Assembly (NCBI RefSeq): GCF_001424875.1
Contig: NZ_LMCT01000045.1
Span: forward strand, 124,108 to 188,107
From: Kitasatospora sp. Root107
Lineage (GTDB): Bacteria; Actinomycetota; Actinomycetes; Streptomycetales; Streptomycetaceae
Length of the DNA stretch: 64,000 bases
Direction: 5' to 3'
Below the pieces are notes generated by a model. That model was not told the DNA's origin, did no database searches, and saw nothing but the letters and a program-made list of their open reading frames with translations. Of this stretch, positions 40,720 through 48,848 are shown piece by piece; position 1 is the first letter of the stretch; each line of letters begins with the position of its first letter. A program made the position numbers and the translations under genes.

Positions 40720-43032
40720 TCAGCCCGTCTGCACCGCCTTGGGCGAGGCCGCCCCGTCGTTCGTCGGCTCCCGGGTCGGGTCCGGCGGAGTCGGGGAGGG
40801 CGACCGGGTCGGGGTGGGTGTGGGCGTCGGCGTGGGCTTCGGTTTCGGCGTGGGGGTGGGGGTGGGCGTCGGTGTCGGGCTGGACCGGTCGGGGTCGACC
40901 GGGGTCGACGGCTGCTCGGCCGGGCTCGAGGACGCGGTGCTCGGGGTGCTGGACGGCGTCGAGGACGGGGTCGAGGAGGGCTCGGTGGACCAGCTCCGGC
41001 CGCCCGTCGGCTCGGGGAACTCGGTGACGGGCTGTCCGTCCAGCGCCGCCGTCATGTAGGCGGTCCAGATCCGGGCCGGGAAGTTGCCGCCCGCCGCACC
41101 GGCCGCGCCACCGGTCCCGTCCAGCGAGACCTGCTTGCCGCTGACCGGGTCCTGGCCGAACAGGGCGACGGTGGTGACCAGTTCAGGGGTGTAGCCGGCG
41201 AACCAGACCGACTTGAGGTCGTCGGTGGTGCCGGTCTTGCCGGCCGCCGGTCGGTCGAGTTCCTTTGCTCGGTACCCGGTGCCGCCCGGATCACTCACCA
41301 CTCCCTGGAGCATCGAGGTGACGGTCCTGGCGGTCTCCTCGCTGATCACCTGGTTGGTCTTGGGCGCAGGCAGCGCGACGTTCTCGCCCTCGTGCTCCAG
41401 CGACTTCACCAGCCAGGGGGTGGTCTGCTTGCCGCCGTTGTCCAGGGTGGCGTACACGCCGGCCATGTCCAGCACGCTCGGCGTGGAGGAGCCGAGCGCG
41501 ATCGAGGCGACCGCCTCCAGACCAGGGGTGTCGGCGGGCAGGCCGAGCGCGACGGCGGTCTCCCGGACCTTCTCCAGCCCGGTGTCCTGGGCGAGTTGGG
41601 CGAAGGCCGAGTTCACCGACCAGTCGGTGGCCTGCTGCAGGGAGATCTGTCCGTAGCTCTTGTTGCCCTCGTTCGGCGGTGCGTACGGCGTGCCGCGACC
41701 GCCCACCACCGGCCGCTTGCTCCGGCCGTCGTACACGGTCTGCGGGGTGACGGTCTGTCCGGACTGGGTCTCCGCGCCGGAGTCCAGCGCGGCGGCCAGC
41801 GCGATCGCCTTGAAGGTCGAACCGGCCTGGTAGTCCTGCCGGGTGGCGTTGTCGATCCAGTGCTTGGTGGCGTCCTGGCCGCCGTACAGCGCGACCACCG
41901 CCCCGGTCTTCGGGTCCAGCGAGACCGCGCCGGCCTGCGCGGCGGCGTCCACCGGCCGGCTGTCCGGCTTGAGCCGGTCGGTGAGCTGGCTGCGGACGGC
42001 GGCGTCCAGGTCCTGCTGCCGCTTCGGGTCCACGGTCAGCTTGATGGTGTAGCCGCCCTGGGCGAGCTGGGCGTCGGTGAGCACGTTGTGCGCGGTGAGG
42101 TACTCGGTCGCGGCGGTCACCAGGTAGCCGGCCTGGCCGGCCAGACCGGGGGCGCTCTTCGGCTCCTTCACCTCGGGGAAGGTGATCGCGGCGCGGTCGG
42201 TGGCGGAGAGCCAGCTCTCCTGCACCATCGCGTCGAGCACGTAGTTCCACCGGTTGGTGGCGTTCTGCTTGCCGGTGGGGGTGGCGGTCGAGACGTCGTA
42301 CGCGCTGGGCGCGTTGAGCAGGGCGGCCAGGTAGGCGCCCTGCGCGGGGTTCAGCTGGGCGGCGTCGATGCCGTAGTACGCCTGGGCGGCGGCCTGGATG
42401 CCGTACGCGCCGCGTCCGTAGTAGGAGGTGTTGAGGTAGCCGGCCAGCACCTCGTCCTTGGTCTCGGTGGCGTCCACCTTGAGCGCGATGAACAGCTCCT
42501 TCACCTTGCGGGTGACGGTCTGCTTCTGGTTCAGGTAGGTGTTCTTGACGTACTGCTGGGTGATCGTCGAGCCGCCCTGGGTGCTTCCGCCGGTGGCGGT
42601 GGTGAACGCCGCCCGGGTCAGGCCCTTCAGGTTGACCGCGCCCTCGTGGTAGAAGTTCCGGTCCTCGGCGGCGAGCGCGGCGTGCTGGGCGTCCTGGGAG
42701 ATCTTGTCCAGGCCGACGTTCTGCCGGTTGGTCTGCCCGGTCCGTGCCAGCAGGGTGCCGTCCTGGTAGAGCCAGGTGTTGCTCTGCGCGGTGGCCTGCG
42801 CGTGCGCGTCCGGCACCTTCACCAACGTCAGCCCGAGCGCGAACAGGCCGACCCCGAGCACCGTGCAGACCAGCGTGCCGACCAGGGTGAACCGCCAGGT
42901 CGGTATCAGCCGACGCCAACCGGTCCGGCGGGGACGGGAGCCACCGGGCTTCCGGGGGCGCGGACGGGGACCGTTCGGGGCAGTGCGGGGCAACGGGAGG
43001 CCTTTCCTGCGAGACCTGTGACGGTTGCTCAC
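40720..43032 (-). CDS. Class A penicillin-binding protein (second copy)
   Basis: A peptidoglycan transglycosylase/transpeptidase of 770 residues. A basic N-terminus (about 1-45, Arg/Pro-rich) is followed by one membrane helix (about 48-72), a GT51 domain (AAEDRNFYHEGAVN, GGSTITQQYVKN, KDEVLAGYLNTSYYG) and a transpeptidase domain with STFK, SVNS and KTGTTD intact. The tail is Pro/Thr/Ser-rich (PTPTPTPTPKPKPTPT). It is a clear paralogue of the PBP at 4.0-6.2 kb, with the same domain order and many shared stretches such as YLVxxAxxYLT and VYDGxSxRPVVGG. Start GTG 43032 has no clear ribosome binding site. Confidence 0.94.
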   Translation of the reverse strand: MSNRHRSRRKGLPLPRTAPNGPRPRPRKPGGSRPRRTGWRRLIPTWRFTLVGTLVCTVLGVGLFALGLTLVKVPDAHAQATAQSNTWLYQDGTLLARTGQTNRQNVGLDKISQDAQHAALAAEDRNFYHEGAVNLKGLTRAAFTTATGGSTQGGSTITQQYVKNTYLNQKQTVTRKVKELFIALKVDATETKDEVLAGYLNTSYYGRGAYGIQAAAQAYYGIDAAQLNPAQGAYLAALLNAPSAYDVSTATPTGKQNATNRWNYVLDAMVQESWLSATDRAAITFPEVKEPKSAPGLAGQAGYLVTAATEYLTAHNVLTDAQLAQGGYTIKLTVDPKRQQDLDAAVRSQLTDRLKPDSRPVDAAAQAGAVSLDPKTGAVVALYGGQDATKHWIDNATRQDYQAGSTFKAIALAAALDSGAETQSGQTVTPQTVYDGRSKRPVVGGRGTPYAPPNEGNKSYGQISLQQATDWSVNSAFAQLAQDTGLEKVRETAVALGLPADTPGLEAVASIALGSSTPSVLDMAGVYATLDNGGKQTTPWLVKSLEHEGENVALPAPKTNQVISEETARTVTSMLQGVVSDPGGTGYRAKELDRPAAGKTGTTDDLKSVWFAGYTPELVTTVALFGQDPVSGKQVSLDGTGGAAGAAGGNFPARIWTAYMTAALDGQPVTEFPEPTGGRSWSTEPSSTPSSTPSSTPSTASSSPAEQPSTPVDPDRSSPTPTPTPTPTPKPKPTPTPTPTPTRSPSPTPPDPTREPTNDGAASPKAVQTG
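40790..40895. repeat. Low-complexity Pro/Thr-coding repeat in second PBP tail
   Basis: Short GGGTGT/GGCGTC-type repeats on the + strand encode the PTPTPTP tail of the second PBP, the same type of tract as at 4006-4150. Confidence 0.65.
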
Positions 43033-43088
43033 GCGGTCGGATTCAGACGATCCGTCCCAGCCTGCCCCGAACGGTATGGGAGATGTTA

Positions 43089-43102
43089 GGGACCTTTGTC
43101 CC
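43089..43102 (-). terminator. Short hairpin after DUF427 gene
   Basis: GGGAC/GTCCC with a 4-nt loop lies about 20 bp after the DUF427 stop. On the + strand it is followed by TTTTTT, but no + strand gene ends here. Confidence 0.4.
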
Positions 43103-43121
43103 GTTTTTTCTTACGCCGGGC

Positions 43122-43484
43122 TTACTGGCCGGGGAGCTCGCCCTCCACGCTCAGCTCGGCGACGGTGTCGTAGAAGCAGACGTACCCGGCGATCGCCGCC
43201 ACCGAGTCCAGTGGCTCCGGGTAGTACCAGGCCACGTCGGTCCGGTCGCCGTACGACCAGTAGGAGGCCTCGCCCTTGAACGGGCAGGTGGTGTGCGTCA
43301 CGCTCGGCTGGAACAGCGTCAGATCGACGTCCTGCGGCGGCAGGTAGTAACGGACCGGCAGGCCGGTCTCGAACAGCGCCAGCGGGCGGCTCGACTTGGC
43401 GACCTGGGTGCCGTCGATCCGTACCGTCACGGTCTGCTCGGGGTGGACCAGGTCGATCCGGTGGCCCTGGGCGGGGTTCGGCAT
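43122..43484 (-). CDS. DUF427 domain protein
   Basis: A small soluble protein of 120 residues, mostly beta-strand, of the DUF427 family (function unknown). Typical features are the N-terminal VRIDGTQVAKSSRPLALFETGLPVRYYLPPQDV, the TTCPFKGEASYWS segment and the WYYPEPLDSVAAIAGYVCFYDTV end. ATG 43484 has AGAGGAG about eight bases upstream. It is located just beyond the tRNA-Lys gene. Confidence 0.9.
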   Translation of the reverse strand: MPNPAQGHRIDLVHPEQTVTVRIDGTQVAKSSRPLALFETGLPVRYYLPPQDVDLTLFQPSVTHTTCPFKGEASYWSYGDRTDVAWYYPEPLDSVAAIAGYVCFYDTVAELSVEGELPGQ

Positions 43485-43558
43485 GGGTGTGCTCCTCTGC
43501 TGGCGTGGCCTCTGTCGTCCATTGGACAGGCCGACCGCCCGCTCCGGAGCGGAAACGC

Positions 43559-43592
43559 CGGAAGGCCCCTCACCGAAGTGAAGGGCCTTCCG
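43559..43592 (-). terminator. Terminator of tRNA-Lys (copy 1)
   Basis: A 10-bp stem (CGGAAGGCCC/GGGCCTTCCG), a C-A mismatch and a 4-bp TCAC/GTGA stem with CGAA loop follow the tRNA 3' end by 9 bases on the minus strand. It resembles the hairpin after the second tRNA-Lys. Confidence 0.8.
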
Positions 43593-43595
43593 ACC

Positions 43596-43683
43596 GTCTG
43601 TGCGCCGCCAGGGACTCGAACCCCGGACCCGCTGATTAAGAGTCAGCTGCTCTAACCAACTGAGCTAGCGGCGCCTGTCTGAC
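43596..43683. repeat. 88-bp direct repeat, copy 1 (tRNA-Lys plus flanks)
   Basis: Identical to 55468-55555, covering the whole tRNA gene plus 5 bases beyond its 3' end and 9 bases upstream. Confidence 0.9.
43601..43674 (-). tRNA. tRNA-Lys (anticodon CTT), copy 1
   Basis: A complete 74-nt cloverleaf on the minus strand. The acceptor stem GCGCCGC pairs with GCGGCGC followed by discriminator A; the D-arm is GCTC...GAGC; the anticodon arm is GCTGA-CTCTTAA-TCAGC, giving anticodon CUU; the T-arm carries GGTTCGAGTCC. CCA is not encoded. Identical in sequence to the copy at 55473-55546. Confidence 0.96.
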
Positions 43684-43689
43684 CCCGGA

Positions 43690-44352
43690 TCAGCGCCGCA
43701 GCACCTTGCGGGCCAGCAGGTTCCCGGTCAGCTGGGCGATCTGCACCAGCGCGATCAGCACGGCCACCGTCACCACCATCACCGAGGTGTCGAAGCGCAG
43801 GTAGCCGTACGTCATGGCCAGGTTGCCCACCCCGCCGCCGCCCACCGTCCCGGCCACCGCCGAGAAGTCGATCAGCGCTACCAGGATGAAGGTCAGTCCC
43901 AGGATCAGCGGGCCGAGCGCCTCGGGCACCAACACGGTCAGGATGATCCGGACCGGTCCCGCCCCCATCGCCCGGGCCGCCTCGATCACCCCGGGCTCGA
44001 CCGCGACCAAGTTGTTCTCGACGATCCGGGCCACCCCGAAGGTGGCGACCACCACCATCGGGAAGATCGCCGCCTCGGTCCCGATCATGGAGCCGGTGAC
44101 CGCGCGGGTGAGCGGGGCCATCGCCACGATCGCGATGATGAACGGCACCGGCCGGACCAGGTTGATCAGCAGGTTGAGCAGTGAGAAGACCGCCCGGTTC
44201 TGCAGCAGGTTGCCTTTCCGGGTCGCGTACAGCAGCAGGCCGAACACGAGTCCGAGGGCCGAGGAGAGCAGCAGGGTGACCAACACCATGTAGACGGTCT
44301 GCCCGGTCGCGTCGGCGAGTTTGGGCCAGAAGACGTTCCAGTCGACCTTCAT
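43690..44352 (-). CDS. metI: Methionine ABC importer permease (MetI type)
   Basis: The membrane subunit of the D/L-methionine importer, 220 residues with five hydrophobic segments. The MetI pattern is visible: LVTLLLSSALGLVFGLLL, NLVRPVPFIIAIVAMAPLT, and the EAA loop EAARAMGAGPVRIILTVLVPEALGPLI. The start ATG 44352 overlaps the MetN stop (ATGA). The gene ends 15 bp before the tRNA-Lys 5' end. Confidence 0.92.
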   Translation of the reverse strand: MKVDWNVFWPKLADATGQTVYMVLVTLLLSSALGLVFGLLLYATRKGNLLQNRAVFSLLNLLINLVRPVPFIIAIVAMAPLTRAVTGSMIGTEAAIFPMVVVATFGVARIVENNLVAVEPGVIEAARAMGAGPVRIILTVLVPEALGPLILGLTFILVALIDFSAVAGTVGGGGVGNLAMTYGYLRFDTSVMVVTVAVLIALVQIAQLTGNLLARKVLRR

Positions 44353-45347
44353 GCGGCCGGCACCTCCGAGCGGCTCGCCCAGGCGGCCAGAAAGGCCGTC
44401 AGATCGGCTTCCTCGCCGTGTAGTTCGATGGTCAGGCTGCCCAGCGGGAGCGCGCCGACCTCGCTGATCCCGCCGTGCACCAGGGAGAAGTCCAGCCGGT
44501 GTTCCCGGAGCAGCCGGGAGAGGCCGCGGCCGAGGTCGCCGTCGTGGGTGAACGGCACGGTGAGCAGTCGGCCGCTGTTCCGCCCGCGCAGCCGCTCCAG
44601 GGTGGCGCCGGCCGGGCGGTCGGGCAGTACGGAGCGGACGAACGCGGCGGTGGTGGGGTGCCGGGGCCGGGCGAAGACCCGGTAGGCGTCGCCGGTCTCC
44701 ACCAGCCGCCCGCTGTCGAGCACCGCGACCCGGTCGCAGATCCGCCGCAGCACGTCCATCTCGTGGGTGATCAGCACGATGGTGACGCCCAGTTCGGTGT
44801 TGATCCGCCGGAACAGGTCGAGTACCTCGAGGGTGGTCTCCGGGTCGAGCGCGGAGGTGGCCTCGTCGCTCAGCAGCACCTTGGGTGAGTTGGCCAACGC
44901 CCGGGCGATGCCGACCCGTTGGCGCTGTCCGCCGGAGAGCTGCTCGGGGTGGCGCTTGGCGTACTCGCCGAGGCCGACGAACTCGAGCGCCTCCAGGGCC
45001 CGTTGCCGGACCACCGGGCGGGGCAGTCCGGCCAGCCCGAGCGGGTAGGCCACATTGCCGAGCACGGTACGCGACCTGAACAGGTTGAACTGCTGGAACA
45101 CCATGCCGATCTCCCGCCGGTGCGCGCGCAGTTGTCGCTCGCTCAGGCCGGTCAGCTCGGTCCCGTTCAGCCGGACCGAACCGCCCGTCGGCCGTTCCAG
45201 CTGGTTGATCAGCCTGAGCAGGGTGCTCTTGCCCGCGCCACTGTGGCCGATCACGCCGAAGATCCCGCCGTCCGGCACGGTCAGGCTGACCCGGTCCAGG
45301 GCGCGGAAGTCCCCGTACTCCTTGCTGACCTCGACCAGCTCGATCAC
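44349..45347 (-). CDS. metN: Methionine ABC importer ATPase (MetN type)
   Basis: The ATP-binding subunit, 332 residues. Walker A is GHSGAGKST, signature LSGGQRQRVGIARAL, Walker B VLLSDEATSALD, H-loop THEMD. After the ATPase core there is a C-terminal regulatory NIL/C2 domain of about 80 residues (LTVPFTHDGDLGRGLSRLLREHRLDFSLVHGGISEV), which in MetN senses methionine and inhibits transport. GTG 45347 has GAGGAG upstream and overlaps the MetQ stop (GTGA). Confidence 0.93.
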   Translation of the reverse strand: MIELVEVSKEYGDFRALDRVSLTVPDGGIFGVIGHSGAGKSTLLRLINQLERPTGGSVRLNGTELTGLSERQLRAHRREIGMVFQQFNLFRSRTVLGNVAYPLGLAGLPRPVVRQRALEALEFVGLGEYAKRHPEQLSGGQRQRVGIARALANSPKVLLSDEATSALDPETTLEVLDLFRRINTELGVTIVLITHEMDVLRRICDRVAVLDSGRLVETGDAYRVFARPRHPTTAAFVRSVLPDRPAGATLERLRGRNSGRLLTVPFTHDGDLGRGLSRLLREHRLDFSLVHGGISEVGALPLGSLTIELHGEEADLTAFLAAWASRSEVPAA

Positions 45348-46225
45348 CTGCTCCTCACCTGCTTGGCCAGCCGGTCCAACTCGGCCTGCAGGGCGGGCCG
45401 GTCGAGGTCGCTGGGGACGCTGGCGCCCTTGGACTCCTCGGCCGCGGCGGCCTGCACCTCGGGGGAGTGGTAGAGCTCGGCGATCTTCAGGTAGATGGGG
45501 TTGTCCCGGTCGGTGGCGCGGGCCGCGATCACGTTGACGTACGGGCGGGTGCCCGGGTTCTTCGGGTCGTCCCGGAAGATCGCCTGCTTGACCTCGTACC
45601 CGGCCTGGCCCGCCACCCCGGAGTTGATCACGGCGGCGGCGGTGTCCTGCAGGCTGCGCGGGGTCTGCTGGGCGTCCACCGGCACGATGCTCAGGTGCTT
45701 CGGGTTGGCCGAGATCGACTCCGGGGTGCCGTACAGGCCGGTGTCGGCCCTGAGCTCGATCAGCTTGGCCTGCTCCAGCACCCGCAGTGCCCGGCCCTGG
45801 TTGGACGGGTCGTTCGGGACGGCGATCTTCGCGCCGTCCGGGATCTGGTCGACGGCCTTGTGCTTGAGCGAGTACAGCCCGAGCGGGGAGACCGAGGTGG
45901 CACCGATCGGCACGATGTTGGTGCTGTTGTTGGCGTTGAACTGACTGAGGAAGGCCAGGTGCTGGAAGGCGTTCAGCTCGATGTCGCCGGCCGCCAGCGC
46001 CTTGTTCGGCAGGGCGTAGTCGTCGAAGGTGACCAGCTCGATCTCGATGCCCTCGGCCTTGGCCTTCTGCTTGAGCACGTCCCAGTCGGAGCTGGCCCCC
46101 GAGATGCCGATCCTGACCTTGCCCGAGCCCGCGCTGTCGCTGGAGCAGGCGGTCAGCAGGGTGGTGGAGAGGGCGATGGCAGCGGCGGTGGCCGCGAGCC
46201 GGACAGAGAAGGAGGGGTGTTCCAT
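45344..46225 (-). CDS. metQ: Methionine-binding lipoprotein (MetQ/NlpA type)
   Basis: The substrate-binding lipoprotein of the methionine importer, 293 residues. The leader ends in the lipobox LLTACSS. NlpA-family signatures: KVRIGISGASSDWDVLKQKAKAEGIEIELVTFDDYALPNKALAAGDIELNAFQH and AKIAVPNDPSNQGRALRVLEQAKLI. ATG 46225 is the likely start; an upstream in-frame ATG (46282) would place extra polar residues before the leader. First gene of metQNI. Confidence 0.92.
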   Translation of the reverse strand: MEHPSFSVRLAATAAAIALSTTLLTACSSDSAGSGKVRIGISGASSDWDVLKQKAKAEGIEIELVTFDDYALPNKALAAGDIELNAFQHLAFLSQFNANNSTNIVPIGATSVSPLGLYSLKHKAVDQIPDGAKIAVPNDPSNQGRALRVLEQAKLIELRADTGLYGTPESISANPKHLSIVPVDAQQTPRSLQDTAAAVINSGVAGQAGYEVKQAIFRDDPKNPGTRPYVNVIAARATDRDNPIYLKIAELYHSPEVQAAAAEESKGASVPSDLDRPALQAELDRLAKQVRSR

Positions 46226-46264
46226 GCCTTTGATCCAAGCATGGGAAAATCTGATGACCTTCAA

Positions 46265-46292
46265 ATCCAAGGCATATTTCACATCAGTTCAA
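46265..46292 (-). promoter_or_regulatory. Candidate promoter of metQNI
   Basis: On the minus strand TTGAAC and TTGGAT are separated by 16 bp in a strikingly A/T-rich 77-bp stretch (46226-46302) between the peroxidase terminator and metQ. No SAM riboswitch structure could be recognised. Confidence 0.35.
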
Positions 46293-46302
46293 GAGATTGA
46301 AA

Positions 46303-46336
46303 CATCCCGTACGACCACGAAGGGTCGTACGGGATG
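46303..46336 (-). terminator. Terminator of DyP-type peroxidase gene
   Basis: A perfect 14-bp stem (46303-46316 with 46323-46336, around the sequence CATCCCGTACGACC) with a 6-nt loop, 8 bp after the peroxidase stop; T-rich sequence follows on the minus strand. Confidence 0.8.
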
Positions 46337-46344
46337 AGTCCACG

Positions 46345-48615
46345 TCAGCTGGTGAGCGAGGTCCAGAGCGTCAGCGCCCGGTCGGCGACCGACTCCTGGT
46401 CCGGGTGCCCGGCGCCGCTCTTGATCGAGATGATCCGGTACCTGTCCTGGTGGAACACCCAGAACAGGCTGAACCCGTTGACCAGTTGCATGTCCGGCAG
46501 GGCCAGGAACTCGTCCACCCGGCTGATCCCGGCCAGCGACTGCCAGAGCGAGATCGAGCGGTCACCACGCTCGATCAGGTCGGTGTGCGCACTGCCGTCG
46601 GCGATCGAGATCAGCCGGTAGACCTGCTGGCCCATGAAGGTGTGGAAGACCCAGTACCAGCTCTTGCCGTTCTCCCGCTGCTGGTCGGGCACCGGGAGGA
46701 AGGCGTCCACCTGCTGGATACCGTCGAACGAGGCCCAGGCCGTGATCGGCCGGTCGCCCCGGTCGACCGTGCCCGCCTGGTCCGGCGGCAGGCCGGACTC
46801 GGCCCGGTCGGCGATCGAGATCAGCCGGTAGACCTGGCGGCCCTCGGTGGTGTGGAACAGCCAGAACCGGCTGCGCCCGTTCTTCCGCTGCTCGTCCGGC
46901 ACCGGGAGCACCGCGTCCACCCGGTCGACCCCGGTGTAGATCTGCGGCCAGGTGGAGAGCGGCCGGTCGGGCCGCTCCACCTTGTCGTGGTGCTCGGCGC
47001 CGTCGGCGATCGAGATGGTCCGGGCGACCGGGCCCGAACTGCCCGTCCCGTAGGCCCAGAACCAGCTCTTGCCGCCCTGCCGGTAGAGGTCGGGAACAGC
47101 CAGGAAGGCGTCGGTCGGCCGGACGGTGATGGGCAGCTTGTCGGTCAGCCGCCCCTCGCCGAGCAGCCGCAGCGTGGTCAGCGAGGGCGCGAAGCCGTAC
47201 ACCGAGCCCTCGGTGGTGACGAACTGGTTGAACGTCAGCTTGGTGGAGGCGCCGGGCGACTCCCAGCTGACCGTCCCGGTCGGGCCGACGTCCGGGTCGG
47301 GGCCCGGCTTGTTGGGCCGGTTCGGCGGGAAGTCCACGTTGTTGATCCAGGCCTTCTGGATGAACTCGAACTGCTCGACCAGGTCGGACTGGTAACTGAC
47401 GAACAGCAGCCCGCGCGGGTCGTCGGGGCCGCCGGGCCCCTCGGAGGCCGGGTCGAAGGGCGCGCCGTACGGGGAGCCCCGGCGCATGATCCGCCGACGG
47501 TCCATCACCGGGTTCTCCGGGAACGGCTCGGCGCCCGGGCGCTCCTGCAGACCGTCCCGGGGGTTGGTCTTGCGCAGGTGGGAGAAGAGCGGGGTGGTGA
47601 AGCCCTCCGGGTCGTTCCGGAAGCCGAAGTCGTTGTCCCCGCCGGACATCGAGTTGAACGGCCGGTCGGCGTTCGGGCACTTGGCCACCGGCGTGCCCGA
47701 ACGCCAGCGGCCGACCACCCGGGCGGCCAGCCACTCGGGGGTGGCCTCGTCCGGCACCACCTTGGCCTTCTTCAGCACCTTGAGCTGGGCGGAGATCTGG
47801 GCCCACCAGCCGGGGACGTCCTGGGCCAGCCGGCGGACCACGTGGAAGCTGCCGTTCTCGGCCCAGTCCGGCATCGGGTCGTACGGGATGCCGCCGATCC
47901 GGGGGTGCCCGACCACGAACTCACCCGCCGGGATCAGCCGGGTGCCCGGCTTGCCCTTCTCGTACTCGGGCCTCTCCGGGTCGGGTTCGTCGAAGCCCTG
48001 GACGGCGGGCTCGCTCACGCCGTCCTTGAAGCCGAAGTGCTCCTTGCCCCGGCGGGTGCCGGTCAGGGTCGCGCCGTTCTGCTGGAAGACGATCACGATC
48101 TTGGCCTGGGCGGTCGCCTCCCGCTGCGCGGTGACGGCGGCCTGCAAGTCCTGCAGGGTGTCCGAGGCGATGGTCAGCACCGCGTGCACGGTCTGGCCCT
48201 TGCCGTCGCCGAACAGCCAGTTGGCCGGGGAGCTGTCGCCGACGTCGCCCAGCGTGCGCTTGTCCGAACCCTGCTTGAAGGCCTCGAGGGTGCCGCCCGC
48301 GGGGACCGAGGGCAGCGGCTCCTTTCCGGTGAGCTGCTTGAGGCCCTCGTAGGTGAAACTGACGTTCATCCAGGTCGCCTTGAGCTTCTGCGGGTCGTCG
48401 CCGCCCGAAGCCTGTCGGGCGCTGCGGAATGCCGCGTTGAAGGCGGCGACCTGTTTGGTGGTGGAGATCTGCGGCTCCAGCTGCCGCACCCACGTCCGGG
48501 CCCTGGCCGCGTCCTCGAACTTGAGGAACAGCAGGGTCATCTGGTCCTTCTTGAAACCGGCGATCACGTCGCCCTGGATGTCTTCGCTCTCACGCAGCTT
48601 CAGCTCAGTCGGCAT
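46345..48615 (-). CDS. DyP-type heme peroxidase fused to a four-bladed propeller
   Basis: 756 residues. Residues 1-475 are a large-form DyP peroxidase: GFKDG at 195-199 carries the distal catalytic Asp, and His346 in FSHLRKTNPRDG is the proximal heme ligand. Residues about 495-756 are four imperfect repeats of 60-70 residues, each with VDAxLPVPD (near 501, 566, 636, 700), an aromatic strand (WFWAYG, FWLFHT, YWVFHT, FWVFHQ) and ISIADG (near 534, 599, 669, 729), closed by a final LTLWTSL. This is the layout of a hemopexin-like four-bladed beta-propeller. There is no signal peptide or Tat motif. Start ATG 48615 has GGGAGG upstream. It is divergent from the copper-radical oxidase, sharing a 233-bp gap. 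Confidence 0.9.
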   Translation of the reverse strand: MPTELKLRESEDIQGDVIAGFKKDQMTLLFLKFEDAARARTWVRQLEPQISTTKQVAAFNAAFRSARQASGGDDPQKLKATWMNVSFTYEGLKQLTGKEPLPSVPAGGTLEAFKQGSDKRTLGDVGDSSPANWLFGDGKGQTVHAVLTIASDTLQDLQAAVTAQREATAQAKIVIVFQQNGATLTGTRRGKEHFGFKDGVSEPAVQGFDEPDPERPEYEKGKPGTRLIPAGEFVVGHPRIGGIPYDPMPDWAENGSFHVVRRLAQDVPGWWAQISAQLKVLKKAKVVPDEATPEWLAARVVGRWRSGTPVAKCPNADRPFNSMSGGDNDFGFRNDPEGFTTPLFSHLRKTNPRDGLQERPGAEPFPENPVMDRRRIMRRGSPYGAPFDPASEGPGGPDDPRGLLFVSYQSDLVEQFEFIQKAWINNVDFPPNRPNKPGPDPDVGPTGTVSWESPGASTKLTFNQFVTTEGSVYGFAPSLTTLRLLGEGRLTDKLPITVRPTDAFLAVPDLYRQGGKSWFWAYGTGSSGPVARTISIADGAEHHDKVERPDRPLSTWPQIYTGVDRVDAVLPVPDEQRKNGRSRFWLFHTTEGRQVYRLISIADRAESGLPPDQAGTVDRGDRPITAWASFDGIQQVDAFLPVPDQQRENGKSWYWVFHTFMGQQVYRLISIADGSAHTDLIERGDRSISLWQSLAGISRVDEFLALPDMQLVNGFSLFWVFHQDRYRIISIKSGAGHPDQESVADRALTLWTSLTS

Positions 48616-48848
48616 GGTGCCTCCCGGTGGGTCGTTGGTTACACGGAGCAACGGTGACGCTACGGTATGCATGCGAACGGCAACAGGGCTCCGGTCCGGA
48701 ATGACTCGACCGGCCGAATGGTCGGACCGGCTCACCCAGGTGCCCGCTCCGGAGTGACAGTCAGTCGTGAACGAAGCAACACTGAGTGACGGTGCGTCCG
48801 CTCCCGCCGGCGCCCCGGCTCATCTGTCCCAGCTGCGCTAGGAGTCCC

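Noticed and set aside
41291..42919. A 542-codon minus-strand frame overlapping the second PBP
   Set aside because: Same strand but a different frame from the PBP; the translation is Arg/Gly/Pro-rich shadow without motifs, while the PBP frame has all catalytic motifs.
46226..46344. SAM riboswitch upstream of metQ
   Set aside because: The hairpin at 46303-46336 directly follows the peroxidase stop and only 77 nt separate it from metQ; no multi-helix riboswitch core could be built.
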